From DASZJY01 sp036260255 (GTDB lineage Bacteria; Actinomycetota; Acidimicrobiia; Acidimicrobiales; AC-14): a stretch of 23,273 bases of DNA. Shown piece by piece: positions 21,493-23,273 of this stretch. The notes below the pieces were generated by a model that ran no database searches, had not been told where the DNA came from, and saw only the letters and a list, made by a program, of their open reading frames with translations. The stretch covers positions 1 to 23,273 of the forward strand of contig DATAAF010000003.1 of assembly GCA_036260255.1 (NCBI GenBank). The letters run 5' to 3'. Position numbers and translations under genes: made by a program. How positions within the stretch are numbered: position 1 is the first letter of the stretch; the number at the start of each line of letters is the position of its first letter.

Positions 21493-23273
21493 CCCGGTGG
21501 CGGGCGGGCGTCGCCGTCGGGTGGGTCGCCGCCGCGCTGCTCCTCCCCGCCGCCCCGGCGGGGGCCTTCGAGCGACCGACCGTGGTGATCACCGGGCCGG
21601 GCAACGGCCAGGTGCTCGTCTCTCCGACCATCTCCGGCACCGCCGAGATGGGCAACGGGCTCAACTCGATCGTCGGTGTGACGATCGAGGTACGGCCGAC
21701 GGGTCGGGGTGACGTCAGGGTCTGCCACGACTGCCACAACGGTCTGGGCAAGCGGGCTACGTCGTTCTCCTACTCGCCCCCCTTGGCGTTCAACGGCCCC
21801 TACGAGGCCACCGTCACCGCCGAAGGCAAGGACGTCCTCAACCTGCTCGGCGCGCCCAACGAGAAGGGCAGAGCCACCCGGCGGTTCAAGGTCGAGGCCA
21901 AGCCGGCCGCACCGAGGAACGTCAAAGCCCAGGTGAACCCCGACCGGAGCGTCACGATCACCTGGTCGAGGAACAGCGAGCCCGACCTCCTCGGCTACCA
22001 GGTCCAGCGGCGGAGCGGCGGCTCGGGCTTCACCATCGTCGAGTCGATCGGGCAGACCGGCGCGGGCACCACCCCCTCGGTCACCGATCGGGGACCGGCT
22101 GACGCCGGCGGCACCTTCGAGTACATCGTCATCGCCGCCCGGCCCAACGGCGACGGCAGCGATCAGAACCCGGTCAGCTCGATGTCGTCTCCGACCGCGC
22201 CGGTCTCAGTGCCCGGGCCCGACGGCCGCCCGCCCGTGGGCGGCTCGCCCGGAGCCCGAGGGAGCGCGTCGAGGGGCGCGCCCGTCTCGGCGTCGCTGCA
22301 GGTGTCGTCGTTCCTCGCCCGGGCCGGGGGCGGCGGGCCGCCCGCGGTCGAGCTGCCGTCGGTGGCCGTTCCCGACGGCGGCTTCTCCTCGACGCTGCCG
22401 CTGGAGATGCCGGACGGCGACATGACCGCCGAGGGGTTCGAGGAAGACGGAGAGCTGGCGCTCGACGACGAGCCGGTGACCGAGAAGCGGGCGGTGCTCA
22501 TTCCCATCGCCGCCGGTCTTCTGCTGGTCGTGGCCGCGGCCCATCTGCGGTGGCTCAACAAGCGCATGGCCGAGACCTCGGCCGAATCCGACCTTCGGGC
22601 CTGGGCCGAGGGGGATGCCGAGGACACGTCCCCGGCGGTCGCCCTCGCCGCCGCCGGTCCGTCACTGGCCCCGCCCGTCGAGGCCGACGAGGTGCCCCCG
22701 GGCAGGGCGGAGCGGCGCCGTCGCCGCCGTCGCCGCGCCGAGCCCGACGAAGCAACCCCCGAAGAGGAAAGCGCACCCGACGACGAGCCGTTCCGCCCTC
22801 GCGGCGAGGAGCGCCGTCCGGCGCGCCGCCAGGCGGCGCCGGTCGAGGCGGCCGAGGAACCGTCTGCAGAGGTGCTCGTCTCGCCACCGGCCGCCGCCAG
22901 ACGGCGCGGGCGAGGGCGGCGGGGGCGGTCGGCGCCCGCGGAGGAGCCCGGCACCGCCCCTCCGGTCGTCGAGGCGCCCGCCGGTGGTCCGCAACCCGAG
23001 GCCGCCCCTGCTGAGGCATCGGCGCCGGCCGCGGCCGAAGGACGGCGGATCGGACGGCGGGCGCGGCGGGCGGCCGAGAGCGCAGAGACCGTCGCCGCCC
23101 TGCGGGCCCTCGCCGAGCGATCGAGGGAAGACCAGGTAGAGGCGGACATCGAGGCGGCCATCGAAGCGGACGCGGCCATCGAGGCGGCGGCCAACGAGGC
23201 GGCTGCCGCCGAGGCGGCGGCCACCCGTAGGGCGCGGGGGCGGGCGTTCGCCGACGAACGGGCGGCGGCCGCC
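21489..23273 (+). CDS. secreted Ig/FnIII membrane-anchored protein with Arg/Ala/Glu-rich tail (3' end outside window)
   Basis: The ATG at 21489 overlaps the sortase stop and the frame is open for 595 codons to the window end. Residues 1-26 form a signal peptide (LLLPAAPAGA). Residues 30-137 look like a bacterial Ig-like domain (PTVVITGPGNGQVLVSPTIS) and contain VCHDCHNG, a CXXCH motif at 79-83. A fibronectin type III domain follows at about 139-238 (SVTITWSRNSEPDLLGYQVQR). A Pro/Ser/Gly linker leads to one membrane span at about 335-353 (AVLIPIAAGLLLVVAAAHL). The remaining 240 residues, predicted cytoplasmic, are low-complexity: RRRRRRRR near 410, many RRR clusters, then Ala/Glu helices with IEAAIEADAAIEAAANEAAA. 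It is coupled to the sortase, so a role in the same surface system is likely. Confidence 0.85.
   Translation, partial: MTRWRAGVAVGWVAAALLLPAAPAGAFERPTVVITGPGNGQVLVSPTISGTAEMGNGLNSIVGVTIEVRPTGRGDVRVCHDCHNGLGKRATSFSYSPPLAFNGPYEATVTAEGKDVLNLLGAPNEKGRATRRFKVEAKPAAPRNVKAQVNPDRSVTITWSRNSEPDLLGYQVQRRSGGSGFTIVESIGQTGAGTTPSVTDRGPADAGGTFEYIVIAARPNGDGSDQNPVSSMSSPTAPVSVPGPDGRPPVGGSPGARGSASRGAPVSASLQVSSFLARAGGGGPPAVELPSVAVPDGGFSSTLPLEMPDGDMTAEGFEEDGELALDDEPVTEKRAVLIPIAAGLLLVVAAAHLRWLNKRMAETSAESDLRAWAEGDAEDTSPAVALAAAGPSLAPPVEADEVPPGRAERRRRRRRRAEPDEATPEEESAPDDEPFRPRGEERRPARRQAAPVEAAEEPSAEVLVSPPAAARRRGRGRRGRSAPAEEPGTAPPVVEAPAGGPQPEAAPAEASAPAAAEGRRIGRRARRAAESAETVAALRALAERSREDQVEADIEAAIEADAAIEAAANEAAAAEAAATRRARGRAFADERAAAA

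Noticed and set aside
22163..23224. 353-codon minus-strand Ala/Ser-rich frame near the window end
   Set aside because: It lies opposite the continuous 595-codon frame with signal peptide, FnIII domain and membrane span, and its own product is a low-complexity shadow.
1..23273. CRISPR arrays, insertion sequences, prophage or integrase genes
   Set aside because: None was seen: no spaced repeat arrays, no transposase or integrase motifs and no terminal inverted repeats. The selC duplication is partial and has no integrase near it, so it is not called an attachment site.

Overview
The window is a high-GC chromosomal segment from an actinobacterium, most likely from the class Acidimicrobiia or a relative. 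That placement is inferred from very GC-rich codon use, many GTG and TTG starts, several starts lying only 6-8 bases after a TANNNT -10 box (leaderless genes), a GlnE/NadE pair, a Gram-positive Tad pilus locus and a class E sortase. Nothing here fixes the species.

Layout. Bases 1-1197 hold the 3' part of a TPR regulator-type gene, followed by about 0.4 kb of repeat- and hairpin-bearing noncoding DNA and a PNPOx-like flavoprotein gene. Bases 2176-4769 are a patch of small accessory genes, several of them broken: a frameshifted pRiA4b ORF-3-like gene, an intact methyltransferase/GNAT pair, a degenerate small gene with two apparent frameshifts, and a YjbR/MmcQ-like gene cut short by a UGA where the family has Trp. 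Next comes a divergent pair, a tandem DUF427 protein (-) and a winged-helix protein (+). A beta-class DNA methyltransferase with an extra nuclease-like C-terminal domain follows, then glnE (-), nadE (+), a helical protein of unknown function, and a SigA/SigB-like sigma factor.

Immediately after the sigma gene lies selC, the selenocysteine tRNA (anticodon UCA, long variable arm, encoded CCA). It is preceded by a partial tandem duplication carrying its -10 box and its 5' half up to the anticodon arm, and followed at once by a 22-bp hairpin. A 24-residue membrane mini-protein gene comes next.

Bases 15165-19414 are a compact Tad/Flp pilus operon (tadZ-like, tadA, tadB, tadC, flp, tadE-like) with overlapping stop/start codons. 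It is followed by a surface-protein module: a secreted protein ending in an LARTG sorting signal, a class E sortase expected to recognise LAXTG, and a translationally coupled secreted Ig/FnIII protein with one membrane span and a long Arg/Ala/Glu-rich cytoplasmic tail that runs off the window. The pilus and the sortase module together make the right-hand 8 kb an envelope and adhesion region.
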